Assembly: GCA_022844575.1 (NCBI GenBank)
Contig: JALHLL010000011.1
Span: forward strand, 1 to 28,699
Source: a bacterium
Lineage (GTDB): Bacteria; Bacteroidota; Ignavibacteria; Kapaibacteriales; UBA961
DNA: 28,699 nucleotides
Direction: 5' to 3'
The notes beneath the pieces are model-generated. The model ran no database searches. It saw nothing but the letters and a program-made list of their open reading frames with translations, and was not told the origin of the DNA. Shown here piece after piece: positions 1 to 8,482 of this stretch (the first letter of the stretch is position 1; each line of letters opens with the position of its first letter). A program made the translations under genes and the position numbers.

Positions 1-729
1 TTCCTCGTGTTCATTCTTCAATCCGTCATCATCTCTATCTTTATCGATAAATAATGAATAACTTATACCTGCTCCGAAAGTCGCAAAACCGTCATCACGG
101 CTATCAGCCACCTTTATATCATCCAACCAGTCAGTTGGTGTAAAACGATATGAAGCATTCGCTTGGAATGATAAACGTTCTGTAATATAGATATCGAAAC
201 CGATACCCGCCGGAAAGCAGACGGATTGTCTATCATAAACACTATTTGCATTATTGGGAAGTTGCGAATGTTCTTTGCTATTCGTTATATTCCAATCAAG
301 CAAACCGATACCGAAAAATATATACGGACTTAATGGTTCGGAGGGCAGTGGTCTTGCTCCGAGCATCAGTTCATATGAATTTAATCGTAGAGAATTTGTT
401 TCTTCGATAAGGGTTGATGTATTCGGATAACGACTTTGACCTATAATTGCTCCGGCTCCGTAATAGGAAGGAAATTTGCTGACATGCGCTTGCGAAATAC
501 CGAATTCGGTTCTACCTATCCCGAAAGCACCGTTTACAAATAATTCGGGAAATATATTATAGCGCAAGCCGATTGAGCCGCTTGCTCCAAGCCGATCATC
601 CGTAAACTCACCCCAGTATTTTGTTATACCCGCATTGAGAGCTATATCAAGCGTATGTCGCTCAACTTGCGCATATAAAGTTGATGACGATAATAGGATA
701 AGAATGTATGTAAGTACCTTTTTTTTCAT
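1..729 (-). CDS. Outer-membrane beta-barrel protein with calcium-binding-like acidic repeat (3' end cut by window)
   Basis: The gene reads leftward from an ATG at 727-729 and stays open for all 243 codons to the left edge, so its C-terminus is missing. The start MKKKVLTYILILLSSSTLYA is a clear Sec signal peptide. The mature part has alternating hydrophobic/aromatic strands and Gly-rich turns (GSIGLRYNIFPELFVNG, SPYIFFGIGL, LSFQANASYRFTP) typical of an eight-stranded OmpA-like or OmpW-like barrel. At the edge comes an Asp-rich stretch, DKDRDDDGLKNEHEE, resembling a thrombospondin type 3 calcium-binding repeat. In Bacteroidota such repeats often link the barrel to a periplasmic OmpA peptidoglycan-binding domain. 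That domain would lie outside the window and is only inferred. No typical promoter was seen upstream. Confidence 0.8.
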   Translation of the reverse strand, partial: MKKKVLTYILILLSSSTLYAQVERHTLDIALNAGITKYWGEFTDDRLGASGSIGLRYNIFPELFVNGAFGIGRTEFGISQAHVSKFPSYYGAGAIIGQSRYPNTSTLIEETNSLRLNSYELMLGARPLPSEPLSPYIFFGIGLLDWNITNSKEHSQLPNNANSVYDRQSVCFPAGIGFDIYITERLSFQANASYRFTPTDWLDDIKVADSRDDGFATFGAGISYSLFIDKDRDDDGLKNEHEE

Positions 730-929
730 GAAATACGCTCTGATATAACAATATGAAAGCAATACAAGCAATCATAGTGCCACAACTCGATTTATGTAGT
801 CTGCTTTGCTGTTAAGCGTAGGAATGTTTTGGTGATAAGCCCATTACTAAGACGGTCTTCGTACTGAGTTACGGTCAAGAAATGTGTGATATTGCGGATA
901 ATCGGAAGTGGTTGATATAGGGTTTATCT

Positions 930-1364
930 TCACTGTTTATGTGTCGTGGTTTTCCATTTTCTTAGTCCGCCGATGAGATACAAAAAACCTATGAAAACAG
1001 CAATGAGCGAGTATAAAGTCTCTAAAAACATACTTCCTTGCTGTTGTTCAATATCGAAGATTAATTCACCTATTCCACGAAACAAGTAAATTCCGGCAAT
1101 GATAAAGATTACAGGTTTAACAAATGGAAGTTTCCTGAATTTATTATCAGCAGAAAGAGCGTATAATCCGAAAATTAGGAAAAAGATTGAGACAAATACC
1201 GTCATGAGATAAGGTAGTGAATAATGAGTTAGAGCTAATTCTTTCATCTCATTACCGATTCCTGTTACTTCAAACATTATGTCAGCCCAAAAAAGTCCCG
1301 CAATATGTCCTATCGCTATCAAAATGTTTATGTATCCTGCTAATCTTAGCATATTCAATACCAT
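930..1364 (-). CDS. Small four-helix integral membrane protein, unknown function
   Basis: A 144-residue protein with four predicted membrane spans, roughly residues 6-28, 50-70, 83-101 and 115-135, joined by short loops. It has an acidic segment after helix 3 (ELIFDIEQQQG) and a basic C-terminal tail (RKWKTTTHKQ), which suggests a cytoplasmic C-terminus. There is no cleavable signal and there are no catalytic motifs. The size and topology fit small uncharacterised membrane families such as DUF4345-like proteins, but I cannot assign a family securely. It stands alone, 200 bases from the barrel gene and 204 bases from the next gene, both on the same strand. A 15-bp dyad lies 37 bases upstream of its start. 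Confidence 0.7.
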   Translation of the reverse strand: MVLNMLRLAGYINILIAIGHIAGLFWADIMFEVTGIGNEMKELALTHYSLPYLMTVFVSIFFLIFGLYALSADNKFRKLPFVKPVIFIIAGIYLFRGIGELIFDIEQQQGSMFLETLYSLIAVFIGFLYLIGGLRKWKTTTHKQ

Positions 1365-1400
1365 CCTGTTACTATTTATATCTTCTTTATCTAATGTAAA

Positions 1401-1415
1401 TACTGAAATTCAGTA
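1401..1415. promoter_or_regulatory. Short palindrome upstream of the membrane-protein gene, possible operator
   Basis: TACTGAAATTCAGTA is a perfect dyad with 7-bp arms around one central base, 37 bp upstream of the ATG of the minus-strand membrane protein. The position suits an operator, but a 7-bp dyad in AT-rich DNA can arise by chance. Confidence 0.2.
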
Positions 1416-1568
1416 ATTCCCTTTGCTCAAAGCAACTTTGAATTTTCGTACAAGGTCTTACCAGTAGAAAAGTGCATACTCTGTTTCTTACTGCCATATA
1501 TAGTGTAAAAAAAAGAGAAGTTACAATTTTAGATGTAGCTCGTTGAATAATAACAAATGAGAGTTATT

Positions 1569-2021
1569 CTACTGATTCACAGATAGATAAATATCTACTT
1601 CGGAATCGTTACCCTTTTGCGAATTCTGTCCGTACACTTCAAAATCGTATGCGTATTTTCTGTTTAACTCTTTATCTCTGTTCCAAATATCAACCCAGAC
1701 ATCGACAACGGATTTCGGAACTTCTCCTTTGGCTGTGAATTTCTGAAAAGTTTCGGGTATAAATTCCCGACCGATAAGTCCGATCGGAATATCGTCAAGC
1801 GTTAAGACCTGAACACCTATAATAGTTGTATACTCTTCCGTATAATCACTTTTATAGTCAGTGTAAATAGAAACGATTTCAGACGAAGATTTATTAGGGA
1901 TTTTTTCAAAAATATTTTCCGAAAAAAACTGTTCCCAAAGTTTTCCTATATCCTGTGCTGATTGATTCTCTTTGTTGGTTGTTCGTTTAGAGATACCAAT
2001 TATATTAAATCCGTTTGTCAT
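1569..2021 (-). CDS. GyrI-like / AraC effector-binding-domain protein (stand-alone)
   Basis: A 150-residue soluble protein with the fold signature of the GyrI-like or Cass2 effector-binding family. The N-terminal half has an alpha/beta unit with IGKLWEQFFSENIFEKIPN, followed by an IVSIYTDYKSDYTEEYTTIIG strand and a second repeat. The C-terminal YAYDFEVYG, followed by EVDIYLSV, is the typical end of the family, where a conserved acidic residue faces the ligand pocket. No helix-turn-helix is attached, so it is a single-domain ligand binder and not a full AraC or MerR regulator. Relatives bind amphipathic or cationic small molecules or inhibit gyrase; which applies here is unknown. It is monocistronic, with a possible promoter at 2122-2150. 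Confidence 0.7.
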   Translation of the reverse strand: MTNGFNIIGISKRTTNKENQSAQDIGKLWEQFFSENIFEKIPNKSSSEIVSIYTDYKSDYTEEYTTIIGVQVLTLDDIPIGLIGREFIPETFQKFTAKGEVPKSVVDVWVDIWNRDKELNRKYAYDFEVYGQNSQKGNDSEVDIYLSVNQ

Positions 2022-2367
2022 AGATTTTTTTTTGAATAGTGAGTAGCTGACGCTTTGTTTTCAGGTAATGATCTCGAGTATCAATAAACCGGACACTCGT
2101 ATTGCTTGAGTAAAATTTATACAAAAATACAACACATAGCGACTACTCAAGGGCAGTATTCTTATACAAATAATTGTGATTGTAACATGGCATTGATTCC
2201 AAAGAGGAAAAGTCAAATTTTTGTTTTCTTATGCAATAACTTGACGTTTTAGGATTATGAGTCGTTTGCTTATGCCTGTTACTTCAAATTTATGATTTTA
2301 ACAGAAAGGTATTGCACATTTTTTGTTCATTTGCTAAAGTAGTTACGAAGGAAAACGAATAATCTCT
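2022..2367. other. Divergent intergenic region, no gene seen
   Basis: About 345 bases between the minus-strand effector-binding gene and the plus-strand riboswitch. It contains a candidate minus-strand promoter (2122-2150) and a sigma70-like pair on the plus strand, TTGCAC at 2312-2317 and TAAAGT at 2335-2340 with 17 bases between. No ORF of convincing length or composition and no tRNA-like fold was seen. Confidence 0.5.
2122..2150 (-). promoter_or_regulatory. Candidate Bacteroidota-type promoter for the effector-binding gene
   Basis: On the minus strand TATTTTTG (2122-2129) matches the TAnnTTTG -7 box, and a TTG (2148-2150) lies 18 bases further upstream, close to the usual -33 spacing. It would place the start of transcription near 2115. 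This is pattern matching only, and the box is short enough to occur by chance. Confidence 0.3.
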
Positions 2368-2375
2368 TATTTTTG
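2368..2375 (+). promoter_or_regulatory. Candidate -7 box for the riboswitch transcript
   Basis: TATTTTTG matches TAnnTTTG and ends five bases before the first base of riboswitch stem P1, so transcription would begin almost exactly at the aptamer. No good -33 TTTG was found at the expected distance. A sigma70-like alternative lies at 2312-2340. Confidence 0.35.
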
Positions 2376-2380
2376 TATTA

Positions 2381-2461
2381 CCGTTAGAGGTGCCGATATG
2401 TAAATCGGCTGAGATTATACTCTTGGAACCTGATCCGGTTAGTACCGGCGAAGGGAAACGG
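2381..2461 (+). promoter_or_regulatory. TPP riboswitch (THI box)
   Basis: The conserved core is present: CTGAGA at 2409-2414, GAACCTGATCCGG from 2426, and GGCGAAGGGA near 2447-2456. The secondary structure closes throughout. P1 pairs 2381-2385 with 2457-2461 (CCGTT/AACGG). P2 pairs 2386-2389 with 2420-2423. P3 pairs 2392-2397 with 2404-2409 (GCCGAT/ATCGGC). P5 pairs 2435-2439 with 2444-2448 (CCGGT/ACCGG). The aptamer binds thiamin pyrophosphate and normally represses the downstream gene. Here that gene is a TonB receptor starting 84 bases later, which implies thiamin import. Confidence 0.96.
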
Positions 2462-2527
2462 ATGACAGTATGTGTTTTTTCACTGTCATAAATTCCAACC
2501 TACCTCTACGGAACATTTTTTTGTTCC
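2462..2527 (+). promoter_or_regulatory. Probable riboswitch expression platform: two hairpins
   Basis: Directly after P1 there is an 8-bp perfect stem, 2462-2469 with 2482-2489 (ATGACAGT/ACTGTCAT), with a 12-base loop. A second stem, 2510-2515 with 2522-2527 (GGAACA/TGTTCC), has a loop of six T and lies 18 bases before the ATG. Neither has a classical terminator U-tract after it, so translational control or another mode is as likely as termination. GTTCC at 2523-2527 could also pair with GGAAC at 2425-2429 inside the aptamer. That switch is inference. Confidence 0.45.
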
Positions 2528-2545
2528 ACTTTCATTTTTTCTTTC

Positions 2546-4954
2546 ATGAAATCCTTTTACAAGGTAGCAGTTGCGGCAGCATTAGTATGCTCTGTGCCGT
2601 ATGGTTATGTATTTGCACAAAAAAAATCGAAGGACAGTACCCAAAAAGCTAAGGAATATACCGTACCGGCGGTAACCGTTATTGGCACAAGGGCAACAGA
2701 AAGGCAGTCGCCCGTCCCTTTTACGGAAATAGACAGGGCGGAGTTACAGGAAAAACAAGCGGCTTTCGATTTGCCGACACTGTTGGCACAAACTCCTTCC
2801 GTATACTTCTACTCCGATAACGGAAACAATATCGGATATACGAATGTAAGAGTGCGCGGATTTGACCAAAGACGTGTTTCGGTAATGATTAACGGTGTAC
2901 CTCAAAACGATCCGGGAGACCATAATGTTTACTGGATTAACACCCCGGATATTGCATCCAATCTTCAATCTATTCAAGTACAACGTGGTGCCGGACACAT
3001 GAATTATGGTGCCGCTGCGATAGGCGGAAGTATCAATATGATTACAGCCAATTATGCAGACAAAAAATTCATCACAATTACCAATGGATACGGAATTCAG
3101 GAGTATGGAGTAAATGGCAGTAAATATGTACCGACTATTAGTAAGTATTCTTTGGAAGTATCGTCGGGTTTAACGGATAAATATGCTTTTTATGGACGAT
3201 TATCGCGTATTAATTCTGCAGGATACAGAGATAACTCTTGGGCAGAATTAAATAGCTATTTTTTAAGTGCGAGCCGTTTCGATGAACATCATACTTTACA
3301 ATTAAACGTTTTCGGCGGTCCTTTTGCAGATGGTTTGGCTTATGTAGGGTTACCTAAATCATTTATCTCTGATGTGCAGTTACGAAGAGCAAATTTCAAT
3401 TATTGGGAATATGACGCAGATTCTTTGGCGGCAGGAAAACAAATTCCGGGATATTCTGCAAATACAAGAAAACAGGAAGTAGAAAACTTTTCTCAGCCAC
3501 ATTATGAATTGTTATCCGATTGGGCTCTCTCCGATAATCTTTCACTAAAAACAACACTTTTTTATTATACAGGTGATGGATTTTTCGATTTCGATGCTTC
3601 GTGGGCTGGCGCCGAACAATTTCAATTGACGCCACAAAACGGTTTTCCTGAAAATATTAATCTTTCAGGTACGATTTTTAGGGCATTTGTCAGTAATAAA
3701 CATGGCGGTATTATCCCCCGCTTAGTCTGGAAACAAGAAAAAGGCGAATTATCGATCGGAGCGGAACTACGAGTCCATCGTTCCGACCATTGGGGGAAAA
3801 TACAATATGCCGAAGGACTACCTACGGGTTATAATCCTGATTTTTTTGTCTATCAATATTTCGGTGAACGTGATATAATGTCCTTTTTTGCAAGTGAGCA
3901 ATATTATATCGAGCCGAATCTTATGCTTAATATAGAAGGGCAAGTAGTGCATCATGCTTATAGAATAACCGATGAAAAATCGGGCGGCAAATTTAAGCAG
4001 TATAGTACTACACAAGGAACAATAGGGCAAAATGGCGGTGATTTATTTACCGATAATTATTTATTTTTTAATCCACGAATAGGGATTAATTGGAATATTG
4101 ATGAGAAGTTGAATAGTTTTATTTCTATTGCGCTTACTTCGCGTGAGCCGCGCATGAATAATTTATATAATGCAAGCGAACAATGGTCATCGGCAGCAGC
4201 ACCTTTATTTAAGCAGGAAAATGGTGTTTATGATTTTACACAGCCACTTGCTAAGCCCGAACGTATGCTTGATATTGAATTAGGTGGTGCATATAAGGAT
4301 GAGACATGGAAGTCGCATGTAAATGCATATTGGATGGAGTTTAGCAATGAATTGGTTAAAAGCGGTCAGATAGATATATTCGGTGCACCTCGTGACGGTA
4401 ATGCTCCGCGTACACGGCATATAGGACTTGAAGCGGAAATTTCGGCTATTGTATTTACAAACGATAATAGTGCACTTATGATTGGTGGTAATGCAACGGC
4501 AAGTAAAAATACGATTGAGGAAATGACTTTTTATGTGCAAAACGGTGATCTCGGATTAACGCGTGGTTTTTCATTGCAGGGTAATTCCATTGCGGGCTTC
4601 CCAAGTTTTATGTCAAGTGTATTTGCACAATATAGGCAAGGAAATTTTTCCGCCACCTTCACAATGCGTCATGTAGGCGGAATACGTACCGATAACTTTG
4701 GCGATATGATTACCGAAATAAGAAAGTTTAATGGCTCAGCTATCGGTTATCTTGATAATCGTTTGGATGATTATACCGTTTTTAATTCCGATTTTTCTTA
4801 TGAATTAGAGGATATTTTATCTATACAATCGTTACGCTTGAGAATGCAGATTAACAATATTGCCAATAACTTATATGCCGCCGGTGCGGAGGGAGGACAG
4901 TACTTTCCTGCAGCCGAAAGAAACTTTTACTTTGGTATAGAGATGAATCTGTAA
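2546..4954 (+). CDS. TonB-dependent outer-membrane receptor, probable thiamin transporter
   Basis: An 802-residue receptor. Residues 1-25 are a signal peptide ending YVFAQ. The plug domain covers about 40-165, with IGTRATERQSPVPFTEIDRA at its start, then VRVRGFDQRRVSVMINGVPQ and VQRGAGHMNYGAAAIGGSINM, which are standard TonB-receptor plug motifs. The rest is a barrel of about 22 strands ending FYFGIEMNL. There is no SusC-type carboxypeptidase-like N-terminal domain. The substrate is inferred from the TPP riboswitch in its leader, since thiamin-regulated TonB receptors are a recognised class in Bacteroidota. No SusD-like, thiamin-salvage or inner-membrane transport gene follows, and a strong terminator makes it monocistronic. 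The ATG has no Shine-Dalgarno sequence, only a T-rich tract. Confidence 0.93.
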   Translation: MKSFYKVAVAAALVCSVPYGYVFAQKKSKDSTQKAKEYTVPAVTVIGTRATERQSPVPFTEIDRAELQEKQAAFDLPTLLAQTPSVYFYSDNGNNIGYTNVRVRGFDQRRVSVMINGVPQNDPGDHNVYWINTPDIASNLQSIQVQRGAGHMNYGAAAIGGSINMITANYADKKFITITNGYGIQEYGVNGSKYVPTISKYSLEVSSGLTDKYAFYGRLSRINSAGYRDNSWAELNSYFLSASRFDEHHTLQLNVFGGPFADGLAYVGLPKSFISDVQLRRANFNYWEYDADSLAAGKQIPGYSANTRKQEVENFSQPHYELLSDWALSDNLSLKTTLFYYTGDGFFDFDASWAGAEQFQLTPQNGFPENINLSGTIFRAFVSNKHGGIIPRLVWKQEKGELSIGAELRVHRSDHWGKIQYAEGLPTGYNPDFFVYQYFGERDIMSFFASEQYYIEPNLMLNIEGQVVHHAYRITDEKSGGKFKQYSTTQGTIGQNGGDLFTDNYLFFNPRIGINWNIDEKLNSFISIALTSREPRMNNLYNASEQWSSAAAPLFKQENGVYDFTQPLAKPERMLDIELGGAYKDETWKSHVNAYWMEFSNELVKSGQIDIFGAPRDGNAPRTRHIGLEAEISAIVFTNDNSALMIGGNATASKNTIEEMTFYVQNGDLGLTRGFSLQGNSIAGFPSFMSSVFAQYRQGNFSATFTMRHVGGIRTDNFGDMITEIRKFNGSAIGYLDNRLDDYTVFNSDFSYELEDILSIQSLRLRMQINNIANNLYAAGAEGGQYFPAAERNFYFGIEMNL

Positions 4955-4980
4955 TACATAACAAACGGTTAACCATAAAT

Positions 4981-5015
4981 AACGCAGCAATACAGTATGT
5001 ATTCTGCGTTTTTTT
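4981..5015 (+). terminator. Rho-independent terminator after the TonB receptor
   Basis: AACGCAG (4981-4987) pairs with CTGCGTT (5004-5010), and inside it AATAC (4989-4993) pairs with GTATT (4999-5003), with a single bulged C and a 5-base loop. The stem runs into seven T (5009-5015). Confidence 0.88.
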
Positions 5016-5235
5016 GTTTAAGGGTAAAGTACGTTTTTCTTTCTTACTTAAAGAACTTGACCTTCAACTAAACTGCTCTGTATGGTGTCTATACCCCAAA
5101 GTACTGATAAGTTTCTACGGTATATTACTGCTATGCGCTCTTTGTCAGGTGATTGTTATCCATCGTACAAATGGCTAATTGTCGTATTTTGCACTTAATA
5201 GTACTATAAGTTTATTACACAAATCAAGGCATGGT

Positions 5236-5757
5236 ATGAAACATCTTGTTTTGCTCTGTATTATCGCATTTACGTCCATGAGTTTTATGGTATCCGGCGA
5301 TGAGACTGTAAAGCCGGTTCTTCCTTCGGCAAATGTTAAAAAAATCACGGGCGAATCCGTTAATACTTCTACCCTTCATAATGGCGGTAAGCCCATATTT
5401 GTAAGTTTTTGGGCCACATGGTGCAAGCCCTGTATTCAGGAGCTTGCCTCAATAGCGGAAAACTATGATGAATGGAAACAAACGGGTGTTAAGGTGATAG
5501 CGGTTTCTATTGATGATGCACGAAATGAGGCAAAAGTAGCCCCATTCGTGAAAGGTCGTCGTTGGGAATTTGATGTATTGATGGATCCGAATGGCGATTT
5601 TAGGCGAGCTATGAATGTGAATGCGGTTCCGCACTCCTTTCTCATTGATGGTAATGGAAAAATTATCAGCCAACATAATTCTTATGCACAGGGTGATGAA
5701 GAAAAGCTTCTTGAAGAAATTAAGAAGTTAACATCCGGCACCGAAGGTGCTAAATAA
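5236..5757 (+). CDS. TlpA/ResA-like periplasmic thioredoxin
   Basis: A 173-residue thioredoxin-fold protein. Residues 1-20 (MKHLVLLCIIAFTSMSFMVS) are a signal peptide or membrane anchor. The active site is WCKPC with cysteines 63 and 66, after FVSFWAT, the usual TlpA/ResA strand. The cis-proline loop appears as VPHSFLIDGNGKI. A reading frame stays open back to 5179, but ATG 5236 gives a clean signal peptide and is preferred. Family members reduce disulfides in periplasmic proteins or in cytochrome c maturation. No cytochrome gene is near, but two envelope proteins follow within 34 and 19 bases, and the second also has a CxxC pair, so a shared envelope redox role is likely. Confidence 0.9.
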   Translation: MKHLVLLCIIAFTSMSFMVSGDETVKPVLPSANVKKITGESVNTSTLHNGGKPIFVSFWATWCKPCIQELASIAENYDEWKQTGVKVIAVSIDDARNEAKVAPFVKGRRWEFDVLMDPNGDFRRAMNVNAVPHSFLIDGNGKIISQHNSYAQGDEEKLLEEIKKLTSGTEGAK

Positions 5758-5791
5758 TTTTTTCATCACAATTATATAGCTGCGGATAAGC

Positions 5792-7546
5792 ATGAAAAAA
5801 CTGTTATTGAGTGTGATATTGTTGATAGCTGCAATATCTTACAAGGGTAAAGGGCAAACGGACTTGGGCAGGATTACGGGCAATTTTCAAGTTGATGCAC
5901 AATCTTATAAGGAAGATACGAGTATCGGCGCACAGAAAGTTGATGAAGAAGTGAGAGCAAATGCTTTTTTGAATTTAATCTATACAAAGGATAAGTTTTC
6001 GGCAGGCATACGATATGAAACGTATCTGAAAGAGATTCTCGGTTTTGATAGTCGTTGGGCAGGACCCAACGGTAACGGTATCGGCGGCATTCCTTTCCGT
6101 TATGCGCGCTACACCGATGATTTGTTTGAGTTGACAGCCGGTAATTTTTATGAGCAAATAGGCACGGGTATGATTTTCCGTTCTTATGAAGAGCGGGGAT
6201 TGGGGCTTGATAATGCCTTGGATGGCGTAAAACTGAAACTTTATCCTGCAAACGGACTCCGTATAACGGGTATGATAGGCAGACAACGCTCATTCTTCGA
6301 TTATGGACCCGGTTTAGTACGTGCGCTTGATGTTGATGTGAATGCAACTCAGATTATAAATGAATACCTGAAAGGTGATAATGGTACGGGAGTGCAAGAT
6401 TGGCAATTAAGTTTAGGCGGAGGTTTATCGAGCAAGTTTCAGAAAGACCCCGGCGGAGAATTTATTTTGCCACAGAATGTAATGGCATGGTCGGGACGTT
6501 TTAACCTTGTTGCGGGAGAATTTTCATTGCAAGGAGAATATGCTACGAAGTGTAATGATCCGACTTCGGTAAATATATTGAATAATCCGAATGCTTTGAA
6601 TTATAATAAAGGTCAAGGTCTGTTTTTATCGGGAGCATATTCTACGGCGGGGCTTGGCGTATCATTAAGTTATAAAACGGTTGACAATATGGATTATCGT
6701 TCCGATAGAAATTCGACACTAACGAATTTGGTGATGAACTTTTTACCGGCATTAACAAAACAATATACATATCGTTTATTAACATTATACCCTTATGCTA
6801 CGCAACCGAATGGTGAAGTGGCTTTACAGGGCGATATACAATATACCTTTGAAAAAGGTTCGGCATTGGGAGGAACTTACGGAACAAATATAAACTTCAA
6901 TTATTCTTTGGCAAAAGCAACGGACACCGTTCGTAATGTGAATGATATTCATTTATATGATATCAAATTCGGTGCCTTCGGGCAAAGAAAATATTTTGAA
7001 GACATCAATATTGAAATTCAGAAAAAATGGGATAAAAATATTAAAACCAATTTCGGTTATATGAACCAATACTATAATAAGGAGGTTGCAGAAGGCAGAC
7101 CCGGTTACGGTATTGTAAAATCTCAGGTAGCCGTAGCCGAAATTTCTTACCGAATATCATCAACAAACACTATTCGTATGGAAGTGCAGCATTTATGGGC
7201 TAAACATATTGCGGTGGATGAATTGGGCAATGAATTAAAAGACGCAAACGGCAATTCGGTAAAGCCGACACTTGACCGTAATAATGGAGATTGGGCATAT
7301 ATGCTTTTGGAATATTCCATTGCACCTTCATGGTTCTTTTCCATTTTCGATGAATATAATTACGGTAATGAAAATGCGGATTGGCGTACCCATTATTACA
7401 ATGCGAATATTGTCTATAATACAGGCGCAACACGTGTGCAACTCGGTTATGGTAAAGTGCGTGGCGGTATATTATGCGTAGGTGGTGTCTGCCGCTTTGT
7501 ACCTGCCTCCAATGGATTTTCGGTATCAGTTTCCAGTTCTTTTTAA
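5792..7546 (+). CDS. DUF6029 family outer-membrane beta-barrel protein
   Basis: A 584-residue protein with a signal peptide (MKKLLLSVILLIAAISYKGKG, cleaved before QTDLG). The mature protein is built of repeated amphipathic strands with aromatic girdle residues and ends VSVSSSF, with the terminal Phe usual for barrel insertion. The segment LTAGNFYEQIGTGMIFRSYE, followed by GLGLDNALDGVKLKLYPANG, matches my recollection of the DUF6029 core, a Bacteroidota family of unknown function. It lies between a TlpA-like thioredoxin and an Omp28 lipoprotein in the same orientation with short gaps, so all three are probably co-transcribed. A pore, a scaffold or a secretion partner are all possible; the sequence does not decide. 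Confidence 0.8.
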   Translation: MKKLLLSVILLIAAISYKGKGQTDLGRITGNFQVDAQSYKEDTSIGAQKVDEEVRANAFLNLIYTKDKFSAGIRYETYLKEILGFDSRWAGPNGNGIGGIPFRYARYTDDLFELTAGNFYEQIGTGMIFRSYEERGLGLDNALDGVKLKLYPANGLRITGMIGRQRSFFDYGPGLVRALDVDVNATQIINEYLKGDNGTGVQDWQLSLGGGLSSKFQKDPGGEFILPQNVMAWSGRFNLVAGEFSLQGEYATKCNDPTSVNILNNPNALNYNKGQGLFLSGAYSTAGLGVSLSYKTVDNMDYRSDRNSTLTNLVMNFLPALTKQYTYRLLTLYPYATQPNGEVALQGDIQYTFEKGSALGGTYGTNINFNYSLAKATDTVRNVNDIHLYDIKFGAFGQRKYFEDINIEIQKKWDKNIKTNFGYMNQYYNKEVAEGRPGYGIVKSQVAVAEISYRISSTNTIRMEVQHLWAKHIAVDELGNELKDANGNSVKPTLDRNNGDWAYMLLEYSIAPSWFFSIFDEYNYGNENADWRTHYYNANIVYNTGATRVQLGYGKVRGGILCVGGVCRFVPASNGFSVSVSSSF

Positions 7547-7565
7547 TTATATATAGTATAATACC

Positions 7566-8450
7566 ATGAATAAATTTTTTTTAAAATTGTTTATTGCGAG
7601 TCTTTCCTTTGTAATAATAATAGGATGCGGTTGCGATGAAATTCAATCACCTTATAAGCGTATTACTGATGGTCCTGATACAAATAAGCCGGGTAAAATT
7701 ATAAGAAAAGTATTTGTGGAAGATTATACCGGCTACCGTTGCGGTAATTGCCCGAAAGCGGGCGATGAGGTGGTAAGAATGGCAAATCTCTATGATACGA
7801 ATATTGTGGTATTAGCCCTTCATTCGGGAGCTACTTTTGCAAAACCGTTCGGTGTGAAATATAAACAGGATTTTCGTACAGATGAGGGTGAGCAATTATT
7901 TAAGGATTTTATAGGTAATGCCGGTCAACCGAATGGTATGGTTAATCGTGCTGTTTTCGAAGGACAAAGAGTAGTTGGTTATACCGGATGGGATTCCAAA
8001 TATTTGAGTGAAAAAGATAAAATTCCGCAAGCATGGATTGATATTAAAACGGAATTGAATACAACAACAAATGATTTGAAAGTAACGGCTACGGTAACGG
8101 CTTTGGAAGGTTTAAAGCCGAATACGACATTGGCTCTATATCTTGTTGAGGATTCGGTGTTTTATTGGCAAACCGATTATAGAATTAAACCGCCTGCCGA
8201 TGACAATATAGAAATATACCATCGTCATGTAATGCGCGGCAGTATTGGCAATACGGGTGCTTATGGCGAAAGTTTATCGGCACAAGCTATAAATAAAGGC
8301 GCAAAAATCACGAAAATACAATCGGTGAATCTTACAGATAATAACAAATTTTTATTTTTGCCGAATGCAAAACATTGCGGTGTTATAGCAATTGTTTCCG
8401 ATCCCGATACGAGGGAAGTATTACAAGTGCAAGAAGTTCATGTGAAATAA
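7566..8450 (+). CDS. Omp28-related lipoprotein with thioredoxin-like CxxC
   Basis: A 294-residue lipoprotein. The signal ends in a good lipobox (FVIIIGC, lipidated Cys21), followed by GCDE. The domain opening VFVEDYTGYRCGNCPKAGDE (Cys59, Cys62) is the hallmark of Omp28-type proteins, which combine a thioredoxin-like fold with a C-terminal beta domain (about residues 155-294, rich in strands such as LKVTATVTAL). The likely site is the outer-membrane lipoprotein pool. The CxxC may be a redox site or a structural disulfide. It is the last gene of the TlpA/DUF6029 cluster and is followed by a terminator. A further cysteine near the C-terminus (AKHCGVIAIV) could also take part. Confidence 0.85.
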   Translation: MNKFFLKLFIASLSFVIIIGCGCDEIQSPYKRITDGPDTNKPGKIIRKVFVEDYTGYRCGNCPKAGDEVVRMANLYDTNIVVLALHSGATFAKPFGVKYKQDFRTDEGEQLFKDFIGNAGQPNGMVNRAVFEGQRVVGYTGWDSKYLSEKDKIPQAWIDIKTELNTTTNDLKVTATVTALEGLKPNTTLALYLVEDSVFYWQTDYRIKPPADDNIEIYHRHVMRGSIGNTGAYGESLSAQAINKGAKITKIQSVNLTDNNKFLFLPNAKHCGVIAIVSDPDTREVLQVQEVHVK

Positions 8451-8482
8451 GATTAAGCCGATTATAATAATTGATGATATGT

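Noticed and set aside
1217..1399. 60-codon plus-strand frame across the membrane-protein gene
   Set aside because: It is antisense to a well-supported membrane protein and its Leu/Tyr-rich composition is a by-product of the opposite strand.
2470..2652. 60-codon frame starting inside the riboswitch expression platform
   Set aside because: It overlaps the TonB signal-peptide region out of frame and has a composition set by the T-rich leader.
5179..5235. Longer start for the TlpA-like protein
   Set aside because: It adds 19 residues ahead of a normal signal peptide. ATG 5236 fits an exported thioredoxin better.
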